From contig JBCCQH010000048.1 of NCBI GenBank assembly GCA_039024435.1, positions 1-52,021 of the forward strand: a stretch of DNA of 52,021 nucleotides. The letters are read 5' to 3'. The stretch comes from JBCCQH01 sp039024435. Lineage in GTDB: Bacteria > Bacteroidota > Bacteroidia > J057 > JADKCL01. How positions within the stretch are numbered: position 1 is the stretch's first letter; each line of letters opens with the position of its first letter. The position numbers and the translations under genes are program-made. This document shows, piece by piece, positions 18,077-27,315 of the stretch. The notes under the pieces are model-generated. The model had not been told where the DNA came from. It was given only the letters and a program-made list of their open reading frames with translations, and made no database searches.

Positions 18077-19567
18077 ATGGCGAAAGCGGGCAGCTCTCGG
18101 GGCAAAAAGCTCCTGTATTACCTCCGGCAGATGAACCCGGAGGAACTCCGCCAATTCTCCCACTGGCTGGCCTCACCGCTGCACGAAAACAGCCCGCAGT
18201 TGGCGGCGATGCTGGAAATATTGGCCCATCACCTCGCCCACACCCCGGATGCGCCTCTGGTGGCGTCTACGTTTGCCCCGGCGCTGAGTTCGGACGAGCC
18301 TTTTGCCCCCGAAAAGGCCTCCTACATCTGGATCCGGCTGGCCGCGCTGCAAAGTGCCCTTTACGATTTCCTGGCCTGGGAGCAAGCGCAAACCGACACC
18401 CAGCTTCGCCACCGCAACCTGTTCGCGGCATTGCGGCGGCGGGGCTGGGACCGCTATCTCCCACAGATCTACAAAACTGCTCTCCGGGAACTGCCCGCCC
18501 CCCCGCAGGCCCTGCGCTTCGAGGCGGAGTTGGGCTTGGAAACGGAGATGAGCGCCTACCTGGCCAGCGAGGCGGCCCACGGCGAAGACAAGCACCTGGA
18601 CCGGGTCCACCGATCTCTGGACTACTATTTTCTCCTGCAAAAAGTCAAATACGCCTGTGGGGGCATTCTGGAGGGGGATCCCGGGGCCGATCCCTCGCAG
18701 TCGGCGATGCTCAAGGCGGTACTTGCCTATACCGGCGAGCACCTGAATGAGCTGCCGGGAGTATTGGTGGCGTACTGGAATGTCTTCGAAATGCTCCACC
18801 ACGAAATCCGGGGGGACAAGGAATGGGCGGCGGAGTTGTTTCTGCAGTTTGACGCGCTGTTCCGCAATCCTACCGATTTTTCCCCGGAAGAGGCGGTCGA
18901 TTTGTTTATTCACGGGCAAAATTTCTGCATTCTGCGCTACCGGCAGGGCGATGGTCGCTTTGTCGATCACCTGCTGAGCTTGTATGAGCGGGTTCTGGAC
19001 AGCCGGGCCATCTTCAAGGACGGCCAGCTCTCGGGGCAGTTTTACAAGAATACCGTGGAATTGATGGCGCGCTTGGGGCGGCTGACCTGGGCCGAACAGT
19101 TTGTGGAAACCTACCGCAATGCGATTCGGCACGATTCCGAGGCGGTCATTTACCGCTACAATCTGGCCGTGATTCGCTTTTTTCAGCAGGATTACCGGGC
19201 GGCGGTCAATCGGCTGTACAACATCATCAGTGCACTCGACCGGTTCAATATGGGGGTGGGGGCCCGGGTTTACTTCTGCCGTTCACTTTGGGAGGCAGGC
19301 GAATACGACTGGCTCAACTCGGGGCTGCGGGCCTTTGACCAACATCTGCGGCGCAATCGAAATACAAAGGCGGGCGACCCCGGATTTTACCGGGAATTTG
19401 TGGCGTTTTTGCGCCGGGCCAGCAATGCGGTAACCGGAAATCCGAGCAAAAAAGTCCCGAAACTGGAGGCACTGCAGGAGGAACTGGCGGAAGCCGGTTC
19501 CCAAAATCACTTCCGCTGGATTCGGCAGAAGGTCAGCGAGCAACTGGCGGGTGAGACACGCTCCTGA
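18077..19567 (+). CDS. helical-repeat protein of unknown function, paralogue of 21810-23234
   Basis: 496 residues, with no signal peptide or membrane helix. The whole protein is predicted alpha-helical with many Leu, Ala, Arg and aromatic residues and TPR-like spacing (YRYNLAVIRFFQQDYRAAV). Its N-terminus has the pattern LYYLRQMNPEELRQFSHWL. It aligns by eye with the 474-residue protein 2.2 kb downstream: same length and order, the Y-x-Y-x2-A-x-L/I-x-F-x-Q-x2-Y-x2-A segment, and a common C-terminal pattern of NP-x-K, then KL, then a WI helix. I recognise no named domain. A cytoplasmic scaffold or protein-interaction role fits the architecture, but no function can be assigned. ATG 18077. Confidence 0.7.
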   Translation: MAKAGSSRGKKLLYYLRQMNPEELRQFSHWLASPLHENSPQLAAMLEILAHHLAHTPDAPLVASTFAPALSSDEPFAPEKASYIWIRLAALQSALYDFLAWEQAQTDTQLRHRNLFAALRRRGWDRYLPQIYKTALRELPAPPQALRFEAELGLETEMSAYLASEAAHGEDKHLDRVHRSLDYYFLLQKVKYACGGILEGDPGADPSQSAMLKAVLAYTGEHLNELPGVLVAYWNVFEMLHHEIRGDKEWAAELFLQFDALFRNPTDFSPEEAVDLFIHGQNFCILRYRQGDGRFVDHLLSLYERVLDSRAIFKDGQLSGQFYKNTVELMARLGRLTWAEQFVETYRNAIRHDSEAVIYRYNLAVIRFFQQDYRAAVNRLYNIISALDRFNMGVGARVYFCRSLWEAGEYDWLNSGLRAFDQHLRRNRNTKAGDPGFYREFVAFLRRASNAVTGNPSKKVPKLEALQEELAEAGSQNHFRWIRQKVSEQLAGETRS

Positions 19568-19760
19568 GCGAGGAGGGTGATGGCAATTGGGGCGCTGCCG
19601 GTGACGTGATGGTGGTATAGATAAATGGTTCTGAAACCCAATCGCATCCGTATCCGGCCCCCAAGCCCAGCGCTGGGCAAAGTCGGTATACTTGATTGGA
19701 GTGAAATAATCGGGGGAAACCTGCGCCAGCAAGTTCCCCCCATAAGGCTCAAACCGCGGT

Positions 19761-20420
19761 TTACCAATCGCAATTGAAGTTCGCGGCGCTGTCCGTGATC
19801 GTGACGGTGTTTCCCTGCTTAATCGCCCGGATGTTTTGCATGGCAATGCTGATCTGCTCGTCCGGCATGGCATCGCCCACCACCATGATGAGGCCGCCGG
19901 TGGGCCGGATCGTAGCCTCGGGACAAGCGATCCCCGCAAATTCAATGCTGCTGGGAATAGTGACGGTGCCATCACCGATATTTATGGCCGGGGTGCCGTG
20001 GTTAATCACGTAAAATGGTTCACCACCGCAGAGGGCCGGATCACTGTAGCCAAAGTCCGGCAGCGGATTATCCGGCATGCCCACAAAAGACGTGACCACC
20101 AGGTCAAATTCAATGAGATCGACGACTTCGTTGATCGGAATCCCCAAGTCGCCGCCGTCGAAATTGGAGGAGAACACGAAGCACAAGTCACTCGGAATGC
20201 GGTATCCGTTTTCAATTGCGAGCGCCTTGCGGATCTTGGGCTGGCACCGGGCATAGATGACGTGCGCATCGCTGGTGGCACCGCCATCCGCTTGGGTGAT
20301 GGCGGGGAGATTATTGGATATTTTTTTGGCCGGGGATCCATTTTGGCAGCTCGGTAGCAGCAGTATCGCAAATAGCGTCACGGCCAGGCCGAAAAAGCCG
20401 AGTTTCAATAGATATTTCAT
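19761..20420 (-). CDS. small lipoprotein of unknown function
   Basis: 219 residues. The N-terminus MKYLLKLGFFGLAVTLFAIL ends in an LLPSC lipobox with Cys25, so it should be lipidated and anchored in the envelope. The mature part has paired cysteines (ARCQPK, SDLCFVFS, ALCGGEPFY, IACPEATI, FNCDW) and a beta-rich pattern with DGGDLGIPINEVVD. It is not a family I recognise. It lies on the strand opposite the two paralogous helical-repeat genes that flank it, together with a second small secreted protein at 20623. About 190 bp separate its stop from the convergent helical-repeat gene. Confidence 0.7.
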   Translation of the reverse strand: MKYLLKLGFFGLAVTLFAILLLPSCQNGSPAKKISNNLPAITQADGGATSDAHVIYARCQPKIRKALAIENGYRIPSDLCFVFSSNFDGGDLGIPINEVVDLIEFDLVVTSFVGMPDNPLPDFGYSDPALCGGEPFYVINHGTPAINIGDGTVTIPSSIEFAGIACPEATIRPTGGLIMVVGDAMPDEQISIAMQNIRAIKQGNTVTITDSAANFNCDW

Positions 20421-20622
20421 AATCCTTGTCTTAGTAGTTTACATTCTGTTGAAGCCCAATCAATGCATTTTGGGGCGATAATGCAAACGGTTGTGGGGCT
20501 TCGGGGAAAATGGACGGGATAGCCGTACCACCGATGGAGCCCGCACTCGGGCGGACTCCATTTTTACGACAATTCAGTCAATTTATTGATAAATCGAAGT
20601 GAACTTGGGAGGGCATTGACGG

Positions 20623-21078
20623 TTAAATTTCGTCCAGAATCAGCATGGTTCCTGCTCCGTCGGTGGTGATTTGGTAGGTGTGGACTTCGCCGCACCCGTC
20701 GTCTTCGACGGTGATAAGGGCGATTTCGGCATTGCTGGGCAGCGTGGAGTGGGGGCCGTTCAAGGAAAAGTGCAACTCTGTACCGCTGGGGCCAAAGTCG
20801 GTGGACGAGGCGAAGCCGTCGCAGCCCGGCTGTCCGAGGAACAAATCGAGGGTGGTGACGGTGGCCGAGCCCGCCGGACAACTCAGTGTGACTTCCGCAG
20901 TGAAGGTGGAGAAACTCAGGGCGGAGAACGCCGGGTTCGGCCGGGCATTTTTGAGTGTATCCGGTTGAGCGGCGCGCAAAGCGGGCGGGGCAATGAGGAG
21001 TACAAACAGGGCCAGGGAAGCGAAAATGCGAGAAAAGTTAGTAGACGTGGACACTTGTCCATTTTCAAAAGTAGTCAT
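20623..21078 (-). CDS. small secreted protein of unknown function
   Basis: 151 residues. A hydrophobic signal-like segment lies at ~18-37 (FASLALFVLLIAPPALRAA) after a polar lead of 17 residues; a later start is possible. The mature ~110 residues are rich in Ser, Thr and Asp with four cysteines (VTLSCPAG, GQPGCDGF, DDGCGEVH) and alternate as beta strands, ending TMLILDEI. No family is recognised. It is the upstream partner of the lipoprotein at 19761 (gap ~200 bp), and both lie between the paralogous helical-repeat genes. Confidence 0.6.
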   Translation of the reverse strand: MTTFENGQVSTSTNFSRIFASLALFVLLIAPPALRAAQPDTLKNARPNPAFSALSFSTFTAEVTLSCPAGSATVTTLDLFLGQPGCDGFASSTDFGPSGTELHFSLNGPHSTLPSNAEIALITVEDDGCGEVHTYQITTDGAGTMLILDEI

Positions 21079-21809
21079 GATGTAAAGATTTTTTGTTGGT
21101 TTTTAAATGATTGATCCTGAAAAGGATGGATAGGTTGGTTGGTCGGTGGTCAGCCGAGGGGATTTTTGGGCAAGGACCGAGCGGTCCCGTTTCCCAATTG
21201 GGAAGCACTACTGAATCGGTAACGGTAAGGGGGATTTTGGCGGTGGGAAAGGGCAGGACCGGCCGTCACCGGCCCTTGCCGTACCCGCCAGTGCGGGATT
21301 CTTCACCAAAGCCTCCGGAAGGAAGATGTGGTGAATTTGGGAGGGGAAATTTAGGGTTTGGTTGCTGAACGTGATGCCTGGATCGGAGGTGGTGCGGGAA
21401 TCCGCGTGAAGTGATCCGCCGGTGGGGGGACGTTGTTTTGCGCCACCACAGAAGCGAGGGATCGGTCGGGGCAAAGGTCAAGGATCGGATCCGGATGATT
21501 GGCGCCGGGTGAATCACCGGTGGGGGTTCGGAGGCAAAGTAGGGCAACTTGTTCGGTGGTCTGCCGGGGACGATAGCCGGTAAGTATCCGGGAAGCTGAT
21601 GGGTTAAAATCGCGGTCGGTCGGGTGAAAGCGTAGATTCCTTTGCATGATTGATTTCTTTTCGTGAAGAATTTTGGGTACGGCTCAAAGGAAGCGCTTTT
21701 GCTTAGGGATAAAAATGACAATATTCTAGTTTGTAAGAAAAAATAATTCAGTAAAACTCATTTAAAGGAATTTGAGATTTGTTTATTGGGTTTCTTTGTA
21801 AGAAAAAAT
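21079..21809. other. long intergenic region
   Basis: No gene supported. The longest open frame (21266-21721, minus) is Pro/Arg/Ser-rich and reads as noise. An imperfect GC-rich inverted repeat near 21259-21281 (GGACCGGCCGTCACCGGCCC) is the only structure that stands out. The last ~100 bases are AT-rich (TTTGTAAGAAAAAATA occurs twice, with small differences, at about 21730 and 21793) and probably carry the promoter of the gene at 21810. Confidence 0.45.
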
Positions 21810-23234
21810 ATGGCTATTTATCGCTGTTACCGACTGGCTGCCGCCCTTTCCCGAAAGCATTGGCACGCATTTTTGCGGGAGGTGGGCCGTGAGGTTTACG
21901 GGCGGCACCGCGAAACCCGGCAGTTGATCGAAGCTTTGCGTTCGCATCACCCGGACTTTGCGGTGCCGGACGCGCAAGTGTTTGCTGCAGCCTTTCCGGG
22001 AAAAGCTTTCTCGGAGGGGCGTTTTCGGCTTTTGCGCAGTTACATGTCGGGGATGCTCGAAGAATTTATCGTGCGGATGGCGCTGCGGGAGCGGCCTCAG
22101 GAACGCACTCGGCTTTTGGTCGCGGGCCTCTACGAACTCGGGGAGTTACGGGAAGCGGGCAAGGTGATTCGGGATGGTCGTCGGGCCATGGCTTCCCCAC
22201 TCATGGAGATCGAGGACTTGCGCCACGATTTTCAATTGGAGCTGCTGGAGCTGGACCTCTACATCCGGCAGCGGCAGAAGCAGGTTGCTTTTGATTGGGC
22301 GAATCTCATTTCCAAGTTGGAGCAGCAATCGCTCGCCGATCAGTTGCGTCTGCTCTGCGCCATGGTCAATGCGGCGGGTTTTCGGGGCAATCGCGATCCC
22401 CGTATGCAAGCAATGGTGGCACGGGGGCTGGCCACCGCGGGCGCAATGCGTACTGAACTCCACCCGCTGGCCGCGATTTATTTTCACCTTTTGAGTCTGC
22501 TGGATGGGGGCGATCTGCAGATTCACTTTGCCGAATTGGAGCAACTGTTTCGGGAGCACGACCGCTCCTTGAGCCGCACCGAACGCATGAATTTGTTTGC
22601 CGGGCTGATCAATTTCTTGCTTTGTTTGGATCGTAAGGGGACACCGCGCAGTCTGCAAGCGGTCTACCGCTCCTTGCGGGAGATGCACCGCCAGGATTTG
22701 ATTTTTGGGGCGGGGGCTTTCTCGGTGAGTTTTGCCCGGAATCTAGCCTCGGTTGCAGCGCGGATGCAGGCCTTTGATTTTGCCCAGGAATTTTTGGAGG
22801 AACTGCGTGAACGCTTGGATTCACCGGCGAATGAGCATGTCTACCATTATGGCGCGGCGTATTTGCATTTTGCCCAGAAAAACTATTCCTCCGCCCGCAA
22901 GCACCTGCACCAAGCTGATTTCTCGAACCCCTTTTTCCGCATTGCGAACGACAATCTGATGCTGCGGATCGCTTACGAAAGCAACGCCGACGATACGTTT
23001 TTCTCCACCCATTCAACCCTGAGCCGACACCTGTACCGCAAAGAAGAACTGACCGCGGCCTTTCGAAATGCCCTGCGGAACTTGTTGCGCTTGCTGACGG
23101 TGATGTATGACCTGCGCTGGGGACCGCGCAACCCCGAAAAGATGGGGAAGCTCCAGGAAATGTTGGCTGCGACCGACGACGTCTTCAATCGGGACTGGAT
23201 TCTGGCCAGTATCCGGGAAATTGAGGCCCGCTAG
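21810..23234 (+). CDS. helical-repeat protein of unknown function, paralogue of 18077-19567
   Basis: 474 residues from ATG 21810; an in-frame TTG at 21786 is a less likely start. All-helical, with no signal peptide or membrane segment. The mid and C-terminal parts are TPR-like (YHYGAAYLHFAQKNYSSAR, RKHLHQADF). The end of the protein shares with its paralogue the pattern RWGPRNPEKMGKLQEML followed by a DWILASIREIE helix. The pair's similar length, layout and orientation around two secreted genes point to an old tandem duplication, although identity is low by eye. Function unknown. Confidence 0.7.
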   Translation: MAIYRCYRLAAALSRKHWHAFLREVGREVYGRHRETRQLIEALRSHHPDFAVPDAQVFAAAFPGKAFSEGRFRLLRSYMSGMLEEFIVRMALRERPQERTRLLVAGLYELGELREAGKVIRDGRRAMASPLMEIEDLRHDFQLELLELDLYIRQRQKQVAFDWANLISKLEQQSLADQLRLLCAMVNAAGFRGNRDPRMQAMVARGLATAGAMRTELHPLAAIYFHLLSLLDGGDLQIHFAELEQLFREHDRSLSRTERMNLFAGLINFLLCLDRKGTPRSLQAVYRSLREMHRQDLIFGAGAFSVSFARNLASVAARMQAFDFAQEFLEELRERLDSPANEHVYHYGAAYLHFAQKNYSSARKHLHQADFSNPFFRIANDNLMLRIAYESNADDTFFSTHSTLSRHLYRKEELTAAFRNALRNLLRLLTVMYDLRWGPRNPEKMGKLQEMLAATDDVFNRDWILASIREIEAR

Positions 23235-23298
23235 CGCTTATCTTGCTGAATTCAGTGCGGTGCTGGTTTGTGTTTTGGGCCGGGGAGAAGTGAAATTG

Positions 23299-24036
23299 CT
23301 ATTCGTCCATTTCCATCTGGGGCAATTCCGCGCCTTCAAGCCGATTGGGCCGGTAGACTCGGATATTTGACCCTTCGGCGAAGATGCGGTGTACGGGTTC
23401 GGACGTATTCAGGAACTCCCATTCGGGTCCGTAGAGTGCCCCAAAGTCGTAATCGAGGTTCAGATCAGTGACCTTCCGCGTCGCCCAGACTGGATGTTCG
23501 ACGAGGTAATAGAGCGTATCGCCTTTCTTTTCCTTGCCAAAACCCACACTGTGCTCTTTGAAATAGTGGTCGGGCGTGTCGTCGGAAGGGACAAAAGTTT
23601 CGGGACTCACCTGGACTTCAAGCTTGTACTTGTCGCGTTCCTTCCAGATCCGGTAGGTGGAGCGGTGCCCACCATCGGCGAGGTTTTCCTGCTTGCTTTC
23701 CATCGGGAAAGATGTGTAGGGCTCGTTGTAGAAGCGATTGGCGATGAAGGCGATACAGTGTTTCGGGACATATTCCTTGATGAAAACCACGCCGCGCCGG
23801 CCCTTGTGCTTCACATAATAGCGGAGATTGACCTCGGGAAAATTGATGTGAAAAGGAACTTTGACGCCGCGGACGCGGGTGTTGAGGAAGTCAAATGCGA
23901 CCAAACTCACATAGGCCGAACCTTCGATGACATCGAGCTCTAAACCTTGGGGGACGTGGGGAAGGAGCAATTTAGGGGGAACCTTATACGTCAGGTTGAT
24001 GAGGTGCCGCCACTCGGCGGTCAGGAATAATTTCAT
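23299..24036 (-). CDS. DUF2071 family protein
   Basis: 245 residues from the ATG at 24036; the frame upstream to 24093 is Phe-rich and not conserved-looking. The opening FLTAEWRHLINLTYKVPPKL and the LLPHVPQGLELDV stretch, followed by SAYVSLVAFDFLNTRV and NFPEVNLRYYVKHKGRRGV, match the DUF2071 family (YqjF-like) as I remember it: a soluble acetoacetate-decarboxylase-like beta fold without a known reaction. It is cytoplasmic by the lack of a signal. It stands alone on the minus strand between a helical-repeat gene and a repeat-bearing intergenic region. Confidence 0.82.
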   Translation of the reverse strand: MKLFLTAEWRHLINLTYKVPPKLLLPHVPQGLELDVIEGSAYVSLVAFDFLNTRVRGVKVPFHINFPEVNLRYYVKHKGRRGVVFIKEYVPKHCIAFIANRFYNEPYTSFPMESKQENLADGGHRSTYRIWKERDKYKLEVQVSPETFVPSDDTPDHYFKEHSVGFGKEKKGDTLYYLVEHPVWATRKVTDLNLDYDFGALYGPEWEFLNTSEPVHRIFAEGSNIRVYRPNRLEGAELPQMEMDE

Positions 24037-24168
24037 GTATTGATATCGAGAGTCTTGGAACAAGAAAATACGGAAAAAGTCCCTGAAATACAAGGGAGTA
24101 GGGGGAGGAATTCTGATTGGACGCTTCGCTCAATTTCTGATTTCTGCCAGAAAATTTTCAATTGCTTG

Positions 24169-24247
24169 ATTTCCAATTGGCGCGTTCGGAACGTGCAGCC
24201 TACAATCAACGAAAACGGTTCCCAACCCCGATTCTTCCCGTAGCCGC
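24169..24247 (+). repeat. degenerate copy of the ~123-bp intergenic repeat
   Basis: Begins ATTTCCAATTGGCGCGTTC and ends near GTAGCCGC, the same order of blocks as the tandem units at 45701-45945, but the middle and the palindrome are eroded. Confidence 0.5.
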
Positions 24248-24527
24248 ATTCAAATTTACCAATTTGAGCACCGTGCGGTGAAGGATTTGCTCTTGAAAAT
24301 CTCCAATTCCTTGACTTCCGATTTTCGATGCAGCACCTAGCGCTCCGCCTTGATCGATGAGAAAACCCCTTATCGGCGCAGGAAGCCTTGTGCCACGAGT
24401 TGTCCAAACCCCAAGCACCGCAGCGCCCCGGTACACCGTGGTGCCCCCAGGATATTATAAGACTGTGATCAATGTTGATTGTGGTTTCTTCTTCTCGATG
24501 TCCGTTGAATCAATCAATCCTGCCTAA

Positions 24528-24665
24528 GCGGCGGTTTAAATTTAATCCTGTGATTTTGCTATGGCATCTTTTTCCGCCTCTCTTCAGCTATGGACTCCAA
24601 AATGAGCTTTGAGAGACAAAAAAATCTGCGCTAGCAAATTTCACAAACCAATTTTAAATAGCCTC
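24528..24665 (+). mobile_element. MITE-like element, copy A (138 bp, internal deletion)
   Basis: Ends GCGGCGGTTTAAA and TTTAAATAGCCTC form the imperfect inverted ends, with TAA directly repeated on both sides (24525-24527 and 24666-24668). Compared with copy B it lacks 24 bp between two GCTAT direct repeats, removing an internal small palindrome. 162 minus 24 gives exactly its 138 bp. Confidence 0.8.
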
Positions 24666-24685
24666 TAAGCGATCATTGCCCGCAA

Positions 24686-25540
24686 TCAAAGCATAAGCAT
24701 TTCGAATATCACCAACAAACCAAAAATGACCGAAGCGACCCCGTTGGTGGTGAAGAAGGCGAGATTGACCTTGCTCAAATCGTTGGGCTTGACCAGATAA
24801 TGCTGGTAAAAGAGCAGCACGATGAAAATGGCCGCCGCCAACCAGGATAGGTAATCCCCGCCGATGATGTAGGTAAATGAGGCGATGGCACTCGCGGTCA
24901 TCAGGTGCAAAAAACTACTCAGATACAACGCCCGGTGCTTCCCAAAGAGGGCGGGAATGCTGTGCAGGTCGTGTTCTCGGTCAAATTGCTCGTCCTGAAG
25001 CGCATAGATGATGTCGAATCCGCTCACCCAGGTCAGTACCGCTACCCCCAATACAATCGGGGCCACGTCAAAAAAGCCGGTAATCGCGATGAATGCACCC
25101 ACCGGAGCCAGCGAAAGCCCCAAGCCCAATACGAGGTGGCAAAGGGCGGTGATCCGTTTTGTCAGGGAATAGCCCAAAACGACCAGCAATGCGACGGGGG
25201 AGAGGTAAAAGCACAGTGGATTGATGAGCCAGGTAGCCGCGATGAACAAAGCGCAATTGAAGATGACAAAAATCAAGGCTTGCCGTGGTTTGACCTTGCC
25301 CGCGGGAATCTCGCGGACCCGCGTGCGGTCATTGTCGGCATCGATGTCGCGGTCGGCCCAGCGATTGAACGCCATGGCCGCATTTCGCGCAAATACCATA
25401 CAAAGTATCACCAAGCCGAGCAATTTCCACTCAAAGTTCTCCGGGGTACGCAAGTAGCCGAGAAAAAAGCCGGTGAGCGCAAACGGCATCGCAAAGATGG
25501 TATGCGAAAACTTGACGAGGGAAAGGTATTTTTTGAGCAA
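24686..25540 (-). CDS. UbiA-family polyprenyltransferase (menaquinone or ubiquinone-type)
   Basis: 284 residues with about eight transmembrane helices. The two prenyl-diphosphate/Mg binding motifs are present: NRWADRDID (Asn59, Asp63, Asp67, the NxxxDxxxD pattern) and YALQDEQFDREHD. UbiA enzymes attach a polyprenyl chain to an aromatic acid in the inner membrane. The opening KKYLSLVKFSHTIFAMPFAL is typical of the 4-hydroxybenzoate/MqnP group. As most Bacteroidota make menaquinone, the futalosine-pathway enzyme MqnP is the likelier role than ubiquinone synthesis (inference). The frame appears to begin at a TTG (25540), since no ATG precedes the conserved start; the first ATG would remove helix 1 residues. 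Confidence 0.9.
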   Translation of the reverse strand: MLKKYLSLVKFSHTIFAMPFALTGFFLGYLRTPENFEWKLLGLVILCMVFARNAAMAFNRWADRDIDADNDRTRVREIPAGKVKPRQALIFVIFNCALFIAATWLINPLCFYLSPVALLVVLGYSLTKRITALCHLVLGLGLSLAPVGAFIAITGFFDVAPIVLGVAVLTWVSGFDIIYALQDEQFDREHDLHSIPALFGKHRALYLSSFLHLMTASAIASFTYIIGGDYLSWLAAAIFIVLLFYQHYLVKPNDLSKVNLAFFTTNGVASVIFGLLVIFEMLML

Positions 25541-25607
25541 ACTGGTTGCGTTTTGTTTGAAGCAAAGTTACTGAAATAACTGAATCCAAAGAAATAAGTT
25601 CGGGCCG

Positions 25608-26453
25608 TTACGGAGCATCTGTCGGGTCCCAGCCCGTTACCAGATCCTCGTTCAGCGCGGCCAGTTTTACCATGTCTTCCGGCCGGATCTCAAAATCAAA
25701 TACCTCGGAATTTTGTTGAATGCGGCCGGGATTTGTCGATTTGGGGAGTACGACGAAGCCCTCCTGCAGGGCCCAGCGGATCAAAATTTGGGCCGTGGTT
25801 TTGCCGTATTGGTTGGCGATCTCGATCAGCGGTGGATCGTCGAGCTTGCGCGCCTTGGTGAGCGGACTGTAGGCTTCCAAAACAATATTCTTCGCTCGGC
25901 ACAACTCCACAATTTCCTTGCGATAGCCAAAGATATAAGGACTCAGTTCGAGCTGGTTGACCGCCGGGGGGACATTGCAATTGGCCAGGAGTTCGTTCAG
26001 GTGCCGGGGCATGTAATTGCTCACCCCAATTGCCCGGGCCCGACCTGATTCCAGGATGCGTTCCATGGCCTTCCAGGTCTCCAAGCGGGGACCAAAGACC
26101 GGATAGTGCACCAAGTAAAGGTCGACCTGCTCGACTCCCAGCCGCTCCAGGCTGCCGTCAATCGCCCGCAAAGTCGCATCGTAACCGTGGTCACTGTTCC
26201 AAAGCTTCGTGGTCAGGAAAATTTCGTCCCTTTGCCCGCCACTTTCCCGGATCGCCCGTCCCACTTGCGCCTCATTGCGGTAAATCATTGCAGTATCGAT
26301 GTGCCGGTAGCCAACTGCAAATGCTGCCAGAATAGCATCTACCGTGATCGGATCGGCAGGAGCGCGGAATACACCCAGGCCGAGCACCGGAATTTCCACG
26401 CCATTATTGAGCGTGACGGTCGACTGCAAAGTGAGGGGAGAAGAAATGGCCAT
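25608..26453 (-). CDS. aldo/keto reductase
   Basis: 281 residues from the ATG at 26453; the frame can also start at a TTG two codons earlier. A TIM-barrel NADPH-dependent oxidoreductase. The catalytic tetrad is visible: Asp53 and Tyr58 in HIDTAMIYRNEAQVG, Lys83 in FLTTKLWNSDHG and His116 in DLYLVHYPVF. The C-terminal cofactor-binding LPKSTNPGRIQQN motif is also present. Family members reduce aldehydes, ketones or 2,5-diketo acids in the cytoplasm; the true substrate is not readable. It lies 82 bp downstream of the WG-repeat lipoprotein gene and 67 bp upstream of the prenyltransferase, all on the minus strand, so cotranscription is possible. Confidence 0.93.
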   Translation of the reverse strand: MAISSPLTLQSTVTLNNGVEIPVLGLGVFRAPADPITVDAILAAFAVGYRHIDTAMIYRNEAQVGRAIRESGGQRDEIFLTTKLWNSDHGYDATLRAIDGSLERLGVEQVDLYLVHYPVFGPRLETWKAMERILESGRARAIGVSNYMPRHLNELLANCNVPPAVNQLELSPYIFGYRKEIVELCRAKNIVLEAYSPLTKARKLDDPPLIEIANQYGKTTAQILIRWALQEGFVVLPKSTNPGRIQQNSEVFDFEIRPEDMVKLAALNEDLVTGWDPTDAP

Positions 26454-26535
26454 GCGCAAAATTTTGTTGCCAAGTTAGGCAATGAAACCGCAAAGTCGCA
26501 GGAGAAAGTATCAACCGCCTTGCAAAGATTGTGCC

Positions 26536-27306
26536 CTACTCAAAGCCGAAACCCAGGTCTTCCGCTCCGCAATTGGCAATGCACTTCCCGGTCCGGTCGA
26601 TCTCGATCCAGTATTCTTCCCGCATGACGCGGGCTTTGCCTTCAAAAAACGGCTTGCTGCGCTCATAAATCGGTTCGATGACGATTTGCCCTTCTGCGTT
26701 TAGGAAGCCCCAGTGTTGGTCCAGGGCAAACTGCCCCAGCCCCTCGTGCAGCGGCCGGGCATCTTGGTACGGACCGCGAATCACCGTATCCCCGTCCATC
26801 CCAAGGTAGCCCCAGCCATTGTCAAACAGGGCCGGAGCGATGCCGTCAGAAAATTCTTTGACCTCCATGTATTGCGGGGATATGGCGATTTTTCCCGTTG
26901 GGTCAATGAAACCCCACCGACCGTCGATGAGGGCAGCGGCCCGCCCCTCGCGAAAGCGCCCGGAGGACTCATATTGCGGCGCGATGACCTCGCGCCCCGA
27001 CCGGTCGACGTAGCCAAAGCCGTCTCGGGTATTGATTTTTGCCAGTCCCTCGCTGAAGGAAAAGGCGAGGTGGTACTTGGCGGGAATGGCGATCCGATCC
27101 TCTGCATCGAGGTAGCCGTACAATACGCCAGAACGATAGACCGTAAATCCTTCCGCCGTTTTGCCCCGGTAATCGATGGTCGGCGCGGCCTCCGTTTGGG
27201 TTGGGGGAGAGGAAGCATCGGTAGCGGACTGAGTTTGCGAATTGCTGCAACCCGGAGTCCCAAGCAACAGGCCGATCAGCAGGAGAGAAGGAGCCAGGCA
27301 TCGCAT
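26536..27306 (-). CDS. WG-repeat lipoprotein
   Basis: 256 residues. The signal ends in a lipobox LLGTPGC (Cys20). At least five WG-type repeats follow: GYLDAEDRIAIPAKY, FGYVDRSGREVIAPQY, WGFIDPTGKIAISPQY, WGYLGMDGDTVIRGPY and WGFLNAEGQIVIEPIY. WG repeats are beta-strand units of unknown role found in envelope proteins. The C-terminus has two further cysteines (GKCIANCGAEDLGFGFE). It begins 9 bp after the upstream lipoprotein gene's stop, so the two are almost certainly cotranscribed. A second WG-repeat lipoprotein lies at 38702. Confidence 0.85.
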   Translation of the reverse strand: MRCLAPSLLLIGLLLGTPGCSNSQTQSATDASSPPTQTEAAPTIDYRGKTAEGFTVYRSGVLYGYLDAEDRIAIPAKYHLAFSFSEGLAKINTRDGFGYVDRSGREVIAPQYESSGRFREGRAAALIDGRWGFIDPTGKIAISPQYMEVKEFSDGIAPALFDNGWGYLGMDGDTVIRGPYQDARPLHEGLGQFALDQHWGFLNAEGQIVIEPIYERSKPFFEGKARVMREEYWIEIDRTGKCIANCGAEDLGFGFE

Positions 27307-27315
27307 GGGGCCAAA

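Larger units (their letters stand above)
24094..24685. other. intergenic region carrying both repeat families
   Basis: No gene supported. It contains a degenerate copy of the second repeat family (24169-24247) and a shortened copy of the MITE-like element (24528-24665). Short open frames across it are not protein-like. Confidence 0.55.

Noticed and set aside
20421..20622. Gene between the two small secreted proteins
   Set aside because: Only short noise frames; nothing protein-like.
21266..21721. 151-residue minus-strand open frame in the gap before 21810
   Set aside because: Pro/Arg/His/Ser-rich low-complexity reading with no start context or signal; typical of GC-rich non-coding DNA.
24094..24685. 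tRNA genes in long intergenic gaps
   Set aside because: I looked for the conserved T-loop GTTCRANYC with flanking arms in the longer gaps and found none that fits.
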